From positions 1 through 33,318 of the forward strand of contig JAQWUD010000043.1 in NCBI GenBank assembly GCA_029242325.1: a stretch of DNA of 33,318 bases, written 5' to 3'. Source of the DNA: Luminiphilus sp. (GTDB taxonomy: Bacteria; Pseudomonadota; Gammaproteobacteria; Pseudomonadales; Halieaceae). Made by a program: the position numbers and the translations under genes. The notes beneath the pieces are model-generated. The model searched no databases. It was not told where the DNA came from and saw only the letters and a list, made by a program, of their open reading frames with translations. Below, in pieces: positions 32,695 to 33,318 of this stretch (its first letter is position 1; each line of letters opens with the position of its first letter).

Positions 32695-33227
32695 GCGCTG
32701 GAAAGGAAAACTGTCGAGGACCGACAGAATACATCAGGAGACGTCAAGAATGACACTCTGTGCATCCATACACGTCGCCTTTTCAATCAAGTGTTTTTAT
32801 GAGTCTATAATTCAGATAAATAAAAAAACGGATTGATAATTTCCAACTTAAACGTCGTTTGACCGGCATTATTCTGCAGCATACCTCAGCCAACTCCTCC
32901 TGTATTTTTCACCTCTGTCCATGCGCTGTATGGCACTGTGGGAATTCGACGCATCCCTGCCAACCTCTGCGCTGTATTGCATCACACATGTAGAGTACGA
33001 CAAATGTAAACTTGAGGGGCTTGGCCCCTTTGCACATGACTTAACTCTTCCACCTCCCGAGGATTTCAAACGGGTTTACTTAAACCTGCCAGATCAATAC
33101 TGCCAAAACTGACAAAACCCGGTTTCGGCGGTTTTGACACCCTGCAGGTGGCAACCCATTCGAAAATGCGACAGGTATATCTGTACAGGATAGTGGATAA
33201 CATCTGACCAGTTGATAATCTACACCC
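32695..33227. other. Gene-poor A+T-rich interval
   Basis: No convincing gene is seen in these 533 bases. It contains a TATAAT at 32806-32811 (plus strand), a run of seven A's near 32823, a 6-bp hairpin AGGGGC/GCCCCT at 33015-33029 with a 3-base loop followed by TTT, and an inverted repeat CAAAACC 33113-33119 / GGTTTTG 33130-33136. Two overlapping ~60-codon frames (32869-33112) show no recognisable protein features. Confidence 0.5.
33015..33031 (+). terminator. Small terminator-like hairpin
   Basis: AGGGGC (33015-33020), loop TTG, GCCCCT (33024-33029), then TT(T). The stem is G+C-rich but the T tract is very short, so termination is uncertain. Confidence 0.25.
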
Positions 33228-33318
33228 ATGAAAATCGTATCGTGGAACATCAACCAAAAACCCGAGGCCTGGGAGCTGCTCCGATGGAGTAACTACGATA
33301 TAGCGCTTTTGCAGGAGG
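33228..33318 (+). CDS. Endonuclease/exonuclease/phosphatase-like protein, 5' end only
   Basis: An ORF starting at ATG 33228 runs off the end of the window after 30 codons. It begins M-K-I-V-S-W-N-I-N-Q and ends D-I-A-L-L-Q-E. The pattern (I-V-S-W-N-I-N ... D-I-x-L-L-Q-E) is the typical first strand and Asn/Glu metal-site start of the EEP nuclease/phosphatase superfamily (exonuclease III, DNase I type). No Shine-Dalgarno is evident. Which member it is cannot be told from 30 residues. Confidence 0.7.
   Translation, partial: MKIVSWNINQKPEAWELLRWSNYDIALLQE

Noticed and set aside
32304-32753. A 149-codon plus-strand frame opposite the repeat protein
   Set aside because: Its His/Arg/Pro-rich repeats are only the complement of the 39-bp coding repeats; the minus frame has a Shine-Dalgarno and a signal-like segment.
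32869-33112. Two overlapping ~60-codon frames on opposite strands
   Set aside because: Neither has a Shine-Dalgarno, a recognisable motif or support from context.

Overview
The window reads as chromosomal DNA of a marine-type gammaproteobacterium. Protein sequences and gene order best fit the Cellvibrionales / OM60-NOR5 (Halieaceae) group. That placement is inferred from sequence resemblance and gene order, not from a search. Almost everything from 171 to 31823 is tightly packed housekeeping sequence with many overlapping stop/start codons and many GTG or TTG starts. The last ~1.4 kb (31920-33318) is different: A+T-richer, sparse, with a gene remnant, a short repeat protein and the start of a nuclease-like gene.

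Layout. (1) 171-7579, plus strand: rnr, rlmB, rpsF, rpsR, a polytopic membrane protein, rplI, dnaB and a lone histidine-phosphotransfer protein. (2) 7580-9218, minus: a lambda-P-type helicase loader and a protein with three DnaT-like domains, next to dnaB and divergent from radA (9308-10687, plus). (3) 10728-16618, minus: ugd, rimB, rimK, an M14-like desuccinylase and two very small overlapping ORFs, then ettA behind its own promoter. (4) 16784-23870, plus: glyA, nrdR, ribD, ribE, a degenerate ribBA, ribH, nusB, thiL, pgpA. (5) 23895-28071, minus: yrfG, hslR, dxs, xseB, ispA. (6) 28091-29303, plus: cysQ and a DUF465 protein. (7) 29304-30133, minus: a small membrane protein coupled to ogt. (8) 30277-31823, plus: birA (no DNA-binding domain) and coaX. 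(9) From 31882: the 5' part of a tRNA-Thr(UGU) gene that breaks off in or just after the anticodon arm, followed by accessory DNA.

How the genes fit together. Translation and RNA quality control are represented by RNase R, RlmB, S6, S18, L9, EttA and Hsp15. The S6-modifying pair RimK/RimB lies in the same window as its expected substrate S6, whose encoded C-terminus ends in two glutamates. Replication is represented by DnaB, a lambda-P-like loader, a DnaT-like protein and RadA. The central operon supplies one-carbon units (GlyA), riboflavin, thiamine diphosphate and phosphatidylglycerol; NrdR is the ribonucleotide reductase regulator.

Most notable: the phage-type helicase-loading module beside dnaB; a RibBA homologue that has lost recognised catalytic residues in both domains; two translationally coupled micro-ORFs ending the rimK operon; a hairpin between a strong Shine-Dalgarno and the nrdR start; and a synteny break inside tRNA-Thr(UGU), where the thrU-tyrU-glyT-thrT-tufB cluster would be expected.
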